Positions 10,104 to 17,940 of a stretch of 64,000 bases of DNA are shown one piece after another. A program made the translations under genes and the position numbers. Within the stretch, counting starts at the first letter, position 1. Every line of letters begins with the position of its first letter. Below the pieces are notes generated by a model. That model made no database searches, was not told the DNA's origin, and saw only the letters and a program-made list of their open reading frames with translations. Source of the stretch: RYN-230 sp963844695 (GTDB lineage Bacteria; Actinomycetota; Actinomycetes; Streptosporangiales; Streptosporangiaceae); NCBI GenBank assembly GCA_963844695.1, contig CAWJPL010000035.1, positions 310,001 to 374,000 on the forward strand. Reading direction: 5' to 3'.

Positions 10104-10751
10104 ATGCTGAGTGAGCAGGAAGCGGAGGAGTTCCGGATCCGCCAGCTGGTCAACAAGTGGGCCCTCACCAGGGACGCCGGGGACTGGGCCGGGTTCGCCT
10201 CGGTCTGGCACGAGGACGGCTGGATGACGGCCACCTGGTTCCAGGGCCCGGCGGCGGACTTCATCCAGGCCAGCCGGGACGGCTTCGAGGCGGGTGTCAG
10301 CATCCTGCACTTCCTGGGCGGATCCCGGTGCGAGGTGACGGGAGCCCGGGCCGTGGCCCAGACCAAGATGACCATCTCGCAGCGCGCCCAGGTGGACGGG
10401 ATCACCGCCGATGTCACCTGCACCGGCCGCTTCTACGACTTCCTGGAGAAGCGCGCGGGAGCCTGGGGCATCGTCCGGCGGCAGCCGATCTACGAGCAAG
10501 ACCGGCTCGACCCGGTCGATCCCGGGGCCCGGCTGACCCTCGACCCGCGGCGCCTGGCTGAGTTCCCGGCCGGGTACCAGCACCTGGCCTACCTGCAGTC
10601 CCAGCTGGGCTTCCGGATCGCGCCCCGGCTGCCCGGGCTGCGCGGGCCGGAGGTGGAGCGGCTGTACCAGGAGGGCCGGGACTGGCGCGGCGGGTCCGCC
10701 GCGCCCGGGACGCCTCGCGCCGAGGGGCTGATGTCCCCCGGCCCAGGCTGA
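10104..10751 (+). CDS. SnoaL-like (NTF2-fold) protein
   Basis: 215-residue protein. The first 140 residues match the SnoaL_4/NTF2-like fold seen in polyketide cyclases and ring-hydroxylating dioxygenase beta subunits: EEFRIRQLVNKWALTRDAGD, WAGFASVWHEDGWMTATWF, and a late strand with GRFYDFLEKRAGAWGIVRRQ. The C-terminal 70 residues (AGYQHLAYLQSQLGFRIA) are typical of the dehydratase-like members found in actinomycetes. A GAGAGG lies before the ATG. No partner enzyme is adjacent, so the substrate is unknown. Confidence 0.7.
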   Translation: MLSEQEAEEFRIRQLVNKWALTRDAGDWAGFASVWHEDGWMTATWFQGPAADFIQASRDGFEAGVSILHFLGGSRCEVTGARAVAQTKMTISQRAQVDGITADVTCTGRFYDFLEKRAGAWGIVRRQPIYEQDRLDPVDPGARLTLDPRRLAEFPAGYQHLAYLQSQLGFRIAPRLPGLRGPEVERLYQEGRDWRGGSAAPGTPRAEGLMSPGPG

Positions 10752-10782
10752 CCCGGGCGGCCGGTCCGCGCCGCGCCGCCGG

Positions 10783-11421
10783 TCAGACCTCGACCGTGGT
10801 ACCCACGTCAACCCGGCTGAACGCGTCCTCGTCCTTGCCGCACATCGGCAGGAAGTTGTCCAGCACCATGAGGCCGACGTCACCGAACAGGGCCTCGTGG
10901 ATGACGTACCCGCGCTGTGGGGCGACCTCGCGCGCGTAGTCGATCATCTCCCCCGTCTTGAGCCATGGCCCGCTGGCCGGCAGCAGCAGCGTCTGGACCG
11001 GGTCCTGCGGCACGGTGAACGAGTCGCCGGGGTGGAAGAGCGAGCCGTCGATCATGAAGCCGGTGTTCTCGATCACCGGGATGTCCCGGTGCAGCAGCGC
11101 GTGCAGGTGCCCGTAGGCGTGCACGTCGAAGCCGGCCGCGGTGAACGTGTCGCCCTCGTCCACCACGTGCACCTGGTCTTTGCTGAACCCGGCGAACTCA
11201 CTGGCCACCGAGCCGTTCGTCCACAGCTGCAGGCCGGGGTCGGCGGTGAGCGCCGCGCGCAGCCCGTCCGCGTCGAAGTGATCGAAGTGCTCGTGCGTGA
11301 CCAGCACCGCGCTGGCCCCTTCCAGCGCCCGCGGCATGCTCCAGGCCGCGGGGTCGATGACCAGCGTGGCCCCGTCTTTCTCCAGCCTGACGCAGGCGTG
11401 CTCCAGCTTCGTCAGCCGCAT
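10783..11421 (-). CDS. MBL-fold metal-dependent hydrolase, UlaG-like
   Basis: 212-residue metallo-beta-lactamase-fold protein: MRLTKLEHACVRLEKDG strand, metal site THEHFDHFDADG, later metal ligands in AYGHLHALLH and FHPGDSF. The family (UlaG/YtnP-like) hydrolyses lactones or phosphodiesters; the specific substrate cannot be assigned. ATG 11421 with GGAGAG six bases upstream is preferred to longer starts. It converges with the SnoaL-like gene and is divergent from the phosphoesterase gene. Confidence 0.82.
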   Translation of the reverse strand: MRLTKLEHACVRLEKDGATLVIDPAAWSMPRALEGASAVLVTHEHFDHFDADGLRAALTADPGLQLWTNGSVASEFAGFSKDQVHVVDEGDTFTAAGFDVHAYGHLHALLHRDIPVIENTGFMIDGSLFHPGDSFTVPQDPVQTLLLPASGPWLKTGEMIDYAREVAPQRGYVIHEALFGDVGLMVLDNFLPMCGKDEDAFSRVDVGTTVEV

Positions 11422-11571
11422 GAGTTCTCTCCAGATAGTGGCGGATGTTGATGACCCTACCGGCCGTTGCGGCAGCGGGCCCGGCAGGCCCCGTGCCACC
11501 ATGGTGGCCGCGCGGCAGCCAGGCGACACCGCCGCCTCTCGCCCCGGTTACCCGTATTAACGGAGGCAGCG

Positions 11572-12984
11572 ATGCCCGGTTCAAACAGCCTGTCCTCGAT
11601 TCAGCACATCGTGGTGCTGATGCTGGAGAACCGGTCGTTCGACCACATGCTCGGCTTCCTCTACGCCGGCAGCGGGAACGTGTCCCCGGCCGGGCAGCCG
11701 TACGACGGTCTGACCGGGACCGAGTCGAACCCCGCGTCTTCCGGTCCGCCGGTGACCGTATTCAAGATCGAACCCACGACCCCTAACGCCTACTTCATGC
11801 CAGGCGCGGATCCCGGCGAAGGCTACATGGCCACCAACGATCAGCTGTTCGGCAGCGAGTCCGCCCCGGCCAGCTCCTCGGTAGTGCCGTCCAACGATGG
11901 CTTCATCAAGGACTTCACGTACACGCTGGGCTGGCAGTCCCGGGAGAGCGGCTGGTCCATCCTGCCCGGCACGACCGGCCAGGACATCATGGGCTGCTTC
12001 GCCCCGGAAACCCTGCCCGTGCTGTCCGGACTGGCCAGCGGGTACGCCGTCTGCGATCAGTGGTTTTCCTCCGTGCCCACCGAGACGCTGCCCAACCGGG
12101 CCTTCGCCTGCGCGGGCACCAGCCAGGGGCACATGGACGACAAGACGCACACGTTCACCTCGCCGTCCATCTTCGGGCTGCTCGATTCGCACGGGCAGTC
12201 CTGGGCGATCTACGGCTACGACGCCCAGCCGCTCACCAAGGACACGTTCACCGACATCAGCGGCGCCGCGGCCAGCCATTTCGGGGTGTTCACCGACTTC
12301 ACCGCGGCGGCGGCCGCCGGGACGCTGGCCGGGTTCACGTTCCTCGAGCCCAGCTGGAGCTCGACCGGCAACAGCCAGCACCCGAACTACAACGTGGCCC
12401 TGGGCGAGCAGCTCATCCACGACGTGTACGAGGCGGTCCGGAGCGGTCCCGGATGGGCCCAGACGCTGCTGGTCATCACCTACGACGAGCATGGCGGCTG
12501 CTACGACCACGTGGCGCCGCCGTCTGGCGCGACCCCGCCGGACCACGACGCAGGCGAGTTCGGTTTCGACTTCACCCGCTTCGGGCTGCGGGTCCCGGCG
12601 GTGCTGGTCTCGCCGCTGATCGCGCCGGGCACCGTATTCCGGGTCCCCGCCGGAACCACCTCACTGGACCACACGTCGGTCCTGAAGACCGTGCAGCAGC
12701 GCTGGGGGCTGCCGTCGCTGACGGCCCGGGACGCCGCCGCGCCCGGCTTCGGTGACGTGCTCACGCTGACCACGCCACGCACCGACGACGCACTGGCCGG
12801 GGTGACCGTGCCGGTGGCCACCGAACCCGGTCCTGCGGCGGGCCAGCCGTCGCATCTGCAGGAAGTCCAGGCCGAGCTGGTCTCCCGGCAGTTCCCGGCC
12901 GGAGTGTCACCTGCTCCCGGGAAGACTGGGCCGGCCCCGGTCACCGACGCCGCGCTGGCCAGCTACATCCGCGCCCACGCCTAG
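11572..12984 (+). CDS. Phospholipase C/acid phosphatase family phosphoesterase without signal peptide
   Basis: 471 residues of the phosphoesterase family that includes bacterial phospholipase C and acid phosphatase AcpA. Near the N-terminus is IQHIVVLMLENRSFDHMLGF, with the metal-binding Glu-Asn and the Asp/His region. The later YDEHGGCYDHVAPP and GLRVPAVLVSPLIAPG segments are also diagnostic. Most relatives are exported by the Tat pathway. Here the catalytic domain starts within ten residues of the ATG, with no twin-Arg or hydrophobic leader, and CGGAGG in front of ATG 11572 supports that start. It may act inside the cell or leave by another route. Confidence 0.87.
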   Translation: MPGSNSLSSIQHIVVLMLENRSFDHMLGFLYAGSGNVSPAGQPYDGLTGTESNPASSGPPVTVFKIEPTTPNAYFMPGADPGEGYMATNDQLFGSESAPASSSVVPSNDGFIKDFTYTLGWQSRESGWSILPGTTGQDIMGCFAPETLPVLSGLASGYAVCDQWFSSVPTETLPNRAFACAGTSQGHMDDKTHTFTSPSIFGLLDSHGQSWAIYGYDAQPLTKDTFTDISGAAASHFGVFTDFTAAAAAGTLAGFTFLEPSWSSTGNSQHPNYNVALGEQLIHDVYEAVRSGPGWAQTLLVITYDEHGGCYDHVAPPSGATPPDHDAGEFGFDFTRFGLRVPAVLVSPLIAPGTVFRVPAGTTSLDHTSVLKTVQQRWGLPSLTARDAAAPGFGDVLTLTTPRTDDALAGVTVPVATEPGPAAGQPSHLQEVQAELVSRQFPAGVSPAPGKTGPAPVTDAALASYIRAHA

Positions 12985-12991
12985 GCGGCGA

Positions 12992-13978
12992 CTAGCGGAC
13001 AGTCCGGGCGCCGACCGCCATCCGGGTGGCCAGCTCGGCGTCGATCTGCTGGGCGGCGTTGAGCAGCCGGGGCAGGAACTGCTTTTCCAGCGTGCGCATC
13101 TGCACCCGGGCCGCGTGCGCGCTGGCGTTGATGGCCGCGACCACCCGGCCCGAGCTGTCCCGGATCGGCACCGCGATCGAGCGGACCCCGGCCTCCAGCT
13201 CCTGGTCCACGGCGGCCCAGCCCTGCGCGGCCACCTTGGCCAGGATCTGCCGGAGTTCGGTCTCATCGACCACGGTGCGCTCGGTCAGCTTGCGCAGCTC
13301 GGTGCGGCGCAAGTGCGCGTCCAGTTCCTCCTCGGGCAGGCTGGCCAGCAGGACCCGCCCCATGGAGGTCGGATAGGGCGGCAGCCGGGTGCCCACGGTC
13401 AGCGCGATGGTCATGATCCGGTTGGCTGACGCACGCGCCACGTACACGATGTCGTCGCCGTCGAGGACGCTCACCGAGCAGGACTCGTGCAGTTCCTCGG
13501 CCAGGTCCTCGAGGTGCGGCTGGGCGATCTGGGCCACGCTGAACGACGACAGGTACGCATAGCCCAGGGCCAGCACCCGGGGCCGCAGCGAGAACTGCCG
13601 CCCGGTACTGCCCACGTAGCCCAGCTCCTGCAATGTGAGCAGGAAGCGGCGGGCCGCCGCCCGGGTCAGCCCGGTCCGCTCAGCCACCTCCGACAGGGTC
13701 AGCGACGGCCGCTCGGACGAGAAGCACCGGATCACGGCCAGCCCGCGGTCCAGGGACTGGACGAAATCCGTCCGGCGGGCCGGGCTGGGCCGCCCGCGCA
13801 CCTCAGCGCCCCCCTCCACCGCGTCCGCCGCGACGGGCTGCGTCCCGGCCGGGTCGGTCTCGGCCGGGTCAGCGTCGGCCAGGCCGGTCTCGGCCGGGTC
13901 AGCGTCAGCGGCGTCCGCGGCGATGGAGTCCGGGCCGGCGTCGCCGACTCCACGGCCAGTTGTGTTCACATTGCGCAC
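12992..13978 (-). CDS. IclR-family transcriptional regulator (PcaR/PobR-like)
   Basis: 328-residue regulator. The N-terminal winged helix-turn-helix (LSEVAERTGLTRAAARRFLLTL) and the C-terminal effector domain are complete, including CSVSVLDGDDIVYVARAS, LPPYPTSMGRVLLASLPEEEL and a late GVRSIAVPIRDSSGRVVAAI. The closest type is the PcaR/PcaU/PobR group controlling aromatic catabolism, but no such genes are nearby. An unusual 60-residue acidic N-terminal tail repeats ADADPAETGL-like units (residues 18-55), with matching near-repeats in the DNA around 13850-13925. Its gene ends eight bases from the stop of the phosphoesterase gene (convergent). Confidence 0.9.
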   Translation of the reverse strand: MRNVNTTGRGVGDAGPDSIAADAADADPAETGLADADPAETDPAGTQPVAADAVEGGAEVRGRPSPARRTDFVQSLDRGLAVIRCFSSERPSLTLSEVAERTGLTRAAARRFLLTLQELGYVGSTGRQFSLRPRVLALGYAYLSSFSVAQIAQPHLEDLAEELHESCSVSVLDGDDIVYVARASANRIMTIALTVGTRLPPYPTSMGRVLLASLPEEELDAHLRRTELRKLTERTVVDETELRQILAKVAAQGWAAVDQELEAGVRSIAVPIRDSSGRVVAAINASAHAARVQMRTLEKQFLPRLLNAAQQIDAELATRMAVGARTVR

Positions 13979-14026
13979 GATAGCGCGCTGACTGGAACTA
14001 CGCCAGACACGGCCCGCGGGGGCGAG

Positions 14027-15016
14027 TTAGCCCCCGCGGCGCGACAGGCCCGCGGCCTGGTACACCGCGTCGATTACGGCCATGTTGGCCACGGCGTCCT
14101 CGGGAGTAGTGAGCACCGGATCACCGTGCCGCACCGCCCCGGCGAAGGCCCGCAGCTGGTAGGTGTAACTCGGCTCGCCGCTGACCCGCTCACGGCGGGT
14201 GTAGCCGTCGGCGGTCACCGTCAGCCGGTTGTAGACCTGCGGCGAGACGTAGTTGAAGACCCGCATCACGCCCCGGTCACCGACGGCCTTGGCGTCCAGC
14301 CGGAGTACCTGCCCAGACCACAGCGACGCGGTCATCCGGCCGAGCACTCCGCCGTCGAACCGGAACGAGGCGGCCATCGCCCGGTCCACGTTCGGGCCGT
14401 GCAGCTTGGCCCGCGCGGACAGCACCTCAGGCTCACCCGGGCCGAGCATCCGCAGCCAGTTGATCGCGTAGCAGCCCGCGTCCATGGTGGCCCCGCCGGC
14501 CAGGTCGTAGGAGTAGCGGATGTCGGAGAAGCGGGGCAGCGGGAAGCACAGCGCGGCTTCCAGGTAGCGGAGCGGCCCGATCTCCCCCGCTACCACTTCC
14601 TGCATCCGGCGGGCGAGCGGGTGGTAGCGGTAGTGAAAGGCCTCCATGACGACCACTCCCGACGCCGCGGCGGCCGCGGCCACCTCGGCCGCCTCGGTGG
14701 CGTTGGCGGTGAACGGCTTCTCGCACAGCACGTGCTTGCCCGCCTCGATAGCCCGCAGCGTCCACTGTGCGTGCAGCGAGTTGGGCAGCGGGTTGTAGAT
14801 GGCGTCGATCGCGGGATCGTCGATCAGCGCCTGGTAGGAGTGGTGTACCTGGCGGATCCGGTGCTTCGCCGCGAAGCGCCGGGCCCGCTCGGGGTCACGG
14901 GCGGCCACGGCGGCGACCGTCACCTCGGGGGCCTGGCGGGCGGGCTTGATCAGCGCGTTGGCGGCGATCCGCGCGGCGCCCAGCGTCCCGATCCGCAACC
15001 GGTCCACGGTCACCAC
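14027..15016 (-). CDS. Gfo/Idh/MocA-family NAD(P)-dependent oxidoreductase
   Basis: 329 residues. The N-terminal Rossmann domain has RIGTLGAARIAANALIKPA, then the family EKP motif (GKHVLCEKPFTANATEA) containing the catalytic Lys. The second half carries GGATMDAGCYAINWLRML with the Asp/His-equivalent active-site region. The HYRYHPLARRM segment places it among the dimeric dihydrodiol dehydrogenase/xylose dehydrogenase-like members. It starts two bases after the rlmB stop and is probably read with the rlmB-cysS operon. The substrate is unknown. Confidence 0.9.
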   Translation of the reverse strand: MVTVDRLRIGTLGAARIAANALIKPARQAPEVTVAAVAARDPERARRFAAKHRIRQVHHSYQALIDDPAIDAIYNPLPNSLHAQWTLRAIEAGKHVLCEKPFTANATEAAEVAAAAAASGVVVMEAFHYRYHPLARRMQEVVAGEIGPLRYLEAALCFPLPRFSDIRYSYDLAGGATMDAGCYAINWLRMLGPGEPEVLSARAKLHGPNVDRAMAASFRFDGGVLGRMTASLWSGQVLRLDAKAVGDRGVMRVFNYVSPQVYNRLTVTADGYTRRERVSGEPSYTYQLRAFAGAVRHGDPVLTTPEDAVANMAVIDAVYQAAGLSRRGG

Positions 15017-15018
15017 TC

Positions 15019-16081
15019 CTAACGCGCGCGGCGGGTGGCTACCTCGTACAGGGCGATGCCAGCCGCGACGCCCGCGTTCAGTGACTCGGTCTGCGCCGCG
15101 ATGGGGATCCGCACCAGCACGTCGCAGTGCTGCGCGACCAGCCGGGACAGGCCCCGTCCTTCCGAGCCGGCCACCAGCACGAGGGGCCCGTCGGCCACGC
15201 TCAGTTCGCCGAGGTCGGTGTCGCCCTGCGCATCGAGCCCGGCCACGAACAGGCCGGCCTCCTGGTAGCTGTTAAGCGCACGGACCAGGTTGGAGGCCCA
15301 GGCCACGGGCACCCGGGCCAGCGCCCCGGCCGACGCTTTCCAGGCTCCCGCGCTCACGTGGGCGGAACGCCGGGCGGGGACCAGCACACCGTGGCCGCCG
15401 AACGCCGCGACCGAGCGCACGACCGCGCCGAGGTTACGCGGATCGGTGACCCCGTCCAGGGCCATGATCAGTGGTTCCTCGCCGCGGGCACGGGCCCGCT
15501 GCAGCAGGTCGTCGGGGTGGGCGTAGTCGTAGGGGCGGACCTTCAGGGCCAGGCTTTGATGCACCGCGCCGCCGGTCAGCCGGTCCAGTTCCGGCCGCCC
15601 CGCCTCGATCACCGGGATGCCCACGTCCGCGGCGAGCCGGATCACCTCGTTGAACCGCGGGTCGGAGCCGTCCCGGGGACCTGCGTAGAGCGCGGTCGCG
15701 GGGACGCGGGCACGCAGGGACTCCAGGACCGCGTTGCGGCCCGCCACTACTTCGGGGGCGTCGCCCGCGCCCCGCGCCCGGTCCGCCGCCCGGCCACCGC
15801 GGTCCGCGGCCCGGCCTGGCCGGTCCGCGGGCCGGCCATCCCGGTCCGTTCCCCGGCCGCCCGCGGGTCCCGGGCCGCGTCCGGCCGGCTGCCCGGCCGC
15901 CTTCGCGGCCGCGCGGCGCTGCGCCGGGTGACCCGGGCCGCAGGTGAGCCGCGGGGGTCGGTCCCTTGCCCTCGAGCTTTTTCTTGCCGTAGCCGCCGGT
16001 GCCGGGCCGCGGCTTTCCCGACTTGGTCCGGCCGCCCCGGCCAGATCGGGCGGATCCGCCGCCTGCTGCTCCGCCGGTCAC
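15019..16081 (-). CDS. rlmB: 23S rRNA (guanosine-2'-O-)-methyltransferase RlmB (frameshifted)
   Basis: TrmH/SpoU-family enzyme methylating G2251 (E. coli numbering) of the ribosomal P-loop. The domain shows GRNAVLESLRARVPATALY, the substrate-binding N-domain, LDGVTDPRNLGAVVRSVAAFG (motif 1), VLVAGSEGRGLSRLVAQ (motif 2) and RIPIAAQTESLNAGVAAGIALY (motif 3). About 110 basic, Gly/Pro/Arg-rich residues precede it, as in other actinobacteria. GTG 16081 overlaps the cysS stop (GTGA). One extra base near 15938 (AHLRPG then HPAQRRAAAKAAGQPAGRG) separates this extension from the catalytic domain. Confidence 0.9.
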
Positions 16082-17472
16082 CGCTTCAGCTCCCAGCGCG
16101 GTCCTTGCGGGGTGTCCTCGATGAGGATGCCCGCCGCCTGCAGGTCGTCGCGGATGGCGTCGGCGGCCGCGTAGTCACGGCGCTCGCGGGCGGCCTGCCG
16201 CTGCGTCAGGGCCACCGTCACCAGCGCGCCGACCACCGCGTGCAGGTCGTCGCCGGGGCTGGCCGACGCCCAGGGCTCGGTCAGCGGGTCGAGGCCGAGC
16301 ACCCCGAGCATGGCCCGGACCGCGGCCAGCGCCGCCGCGGCCCCGGCGGTGTCCCCGCTGGCCAGCGCGTTGTTGCCGACCCGGACCGTGTCATGCACCA
16401 CGGCCAGGGCCTGCGGCACGGCCAGGTCGTCATCCATGGCGTCCCGGAACGCGGCGGGCAGATCGCCGCCCGCCCCGGCCTGCGGGCTGACCTCGGCCGC
16501 CCGGGTCACGAAGTTCTCGATCCGCCGGTAGGCCGCGACGGCCTCTTCCAGCGCTTCCGCCGAGTACTCGATCCCCGAGCGGTAGTGCGCCTGCCCCAGG
16601 TAATACCGCAACTCCACCGGGCGCACCTGGGTCACCATGGCGTCCACCAGCAGTGAGTTGCCCAGGGACTTGCTCATCTTCTCGCCGGCCACCCCGACCA
16701 GCCCGTTGTGCAGCCAGTACTGCGCGAACCCGTCTCCGGCCGCCCGGGACTGGGCGATCTCGTTCTCGTGGTGGGGGAAGATCAGGTCCAGGCCGCCGCC
16801 GTGAATGTCGAAGGCAGGGCCCAGGTACTTGGTGGCCATGGCGGAGCATTCCAGATGCCAGCCGGGCCGCCCTGATCCCCACGGGGTGTCCCAGGCAGGC
16901 TCGCCGGGTTTGGCGCCCTTCCACAGCGCGAAGTCGCGCGGGTCACGCTTGGCGTCGTTGGGCTCGGTGTCGTCGGCGGGGCGCATGTGGTCCACCCGCT
17001 GGCCGGACAGCGAGCCATAGGCCGGGTACGAGCGGACATCGAAGTAGACGCCACCGTCGGCCGCGTAGGCGTGTCCGGTGTCGATGAGCCGGTGCATCAG
17101 AGTGATCATCTCGGGCACGTGCCCAGTCGCCCGCGGCTCGACCTCGGGGGGCACGCACCCCAGCACCGCGTAAGCGCGGCTGAAGGCCCGCTCGTTGCGC
17201 TGGGCCACGAGCCACCAGGGGTGGTCCTCGCTCGCGGCGACCCGGAGGATCTTGTCGTCGATGTCGGTGACGTTCCGGCAGAACGTGACCTGGTATCCAC
17301 TGGCCCGCAGCCAGCGGGTGACGATGTCGAAGACCACTCCGGACCTGATGTGCCCGATGTGTGGTGGCGCCTGCACCGTGGCCCCGCACAGGTACAACGA
17401 CACCTGCCCGGGCGTCAGCGGCGTGAAGTCGCGCACGGTGCGCGCGGCAGTGTCGTAGAGGCGGAGCGTCAC
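16078..17472 (-). CDS. cysS: Cysteine--tRNA ligase
   Basis: Complete class I aminoacyl-tRNA synthetase of 464 residues. Zinc-binding Cys29 (LYLCGATVQ), the HIGH signature at 38-41 (PPHIGHIRSG), GWHLECSAMA with the zinc Cys, and the KMSKS loop (GEKMSKSLGNSLL) are present. The C-terminal DALR helical region follows. It is the first gene of the cysS-rlmB-oxidoreductase run and lies in the same order as in mycobacteria (ispF, cysS, rlmB). The longer gap to ispF here is filled by the oppositely oriented DUF2637 and PPOX genes. Confidence 0.97.
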   Translation of the reverse strand: MTLRLYDTAARTVRDFTPLTPGQVSLYLCGATVQAPPHIGHIRSGVVFDIVTRWLRASGYQVTFCRNVTDIDDKILRVAASEDHPWWLVAQRNERAFSRAYAVLGCVPPEVEPRATGHVPEMITLMHRLIDTGHAYAADGGVYFDVRSYPAYGSLSGQRVDHMRPADDTEPNDAKRDPRDFALWKGAKPGEPAWDTPWGSGRPGWHLECSAMATKYLGPAFDIHGGGLDLIFPHHENEIAQSRAAGDGFAQYWLHNGLVGVAGEKMSKSLGNSLLVDAMVTQVRPVELRYYLGQAHYRSGIEYSAEALEEAVAAYRRIENFVTRAAEVSPQAGAGGDLPAAFRDAMDDDLAVPQALAVVHDTVRVGNNALASGDTAGAAAALAAVRAMLGVLGLDPLTEPWASASPGDDLHAVVGALVTVALTQRQAARERRDYAAADAIRDDLQAAGILIEDTPQGPRWELKR

Positions 17473-17940
17473 GCAGCACAGGCTACGGGATCAGGCGCCC
17501 TGCCCGGGCGGCCGAGCGTCGGGCCGCTCGCAGGCGCCGGCCGCGACCGTTGCGGCCCACGTACCGGCAGCCAGGATTTTTGTCAGGGTCCGGCATGGCT
17601 TGCAACACGCCGGTTACCTGGGCTTGCCTCGAATATCCCCAGTCCACGGGCCATACGCAATATCGTCTCCCTTGACGTTAGACAGCAGAGGCGTTATTGA
17701 GCACAGGCGTTAGAGCACAGCGTGTCGAGAGCACAGGCGTCGCAGGTCGCTGACGTCGGATCGAAGACGTGGGGGACCGCGCGGGCGGGGCCTGAAGGCC
17801 GCCCGCTTCCGGCACCCGGCCCGTGCGCCCCGTTGGCCGCCATCCGGCGGTTCCGGCGCCGGACGCGCACCGATTCCCGGACGTTTGGCCGTCGCCGGGA
17901 CTCACACAGCAGCACCGCAGGAAGGACGAAGTAGCTCCGA
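17473..17940. other. Divergent intergenic region between cysS and DUF2637 gene
   Basis: 468 bases without a convincing gene. It must hold the cysS promoter (leftward) and the DUF2637 promoter (rightward). A weak sigma-70-like pair is visible on the + strand: TTGACG at 17672-17677, 17 bases, then TATTGA at 17695-17700. Three copies of a GAGCACAG repeat follow directly. Confidence 0.45.
17699..17740 (+). repeat. Three short direct repeats, possible operator
   Basis: GAGCACAGGCGT at 17699-17710 and again at 17729-17740, with a variant GAGCACAGCGTG at 17713-17724. The starts are 14 and 16 bases apart. They lie just downstream of the weak promoter-like pair and about 200 bases before the DUF2637 start, where a regulator could bind. 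The role is a guess. Confidence 0.5.
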
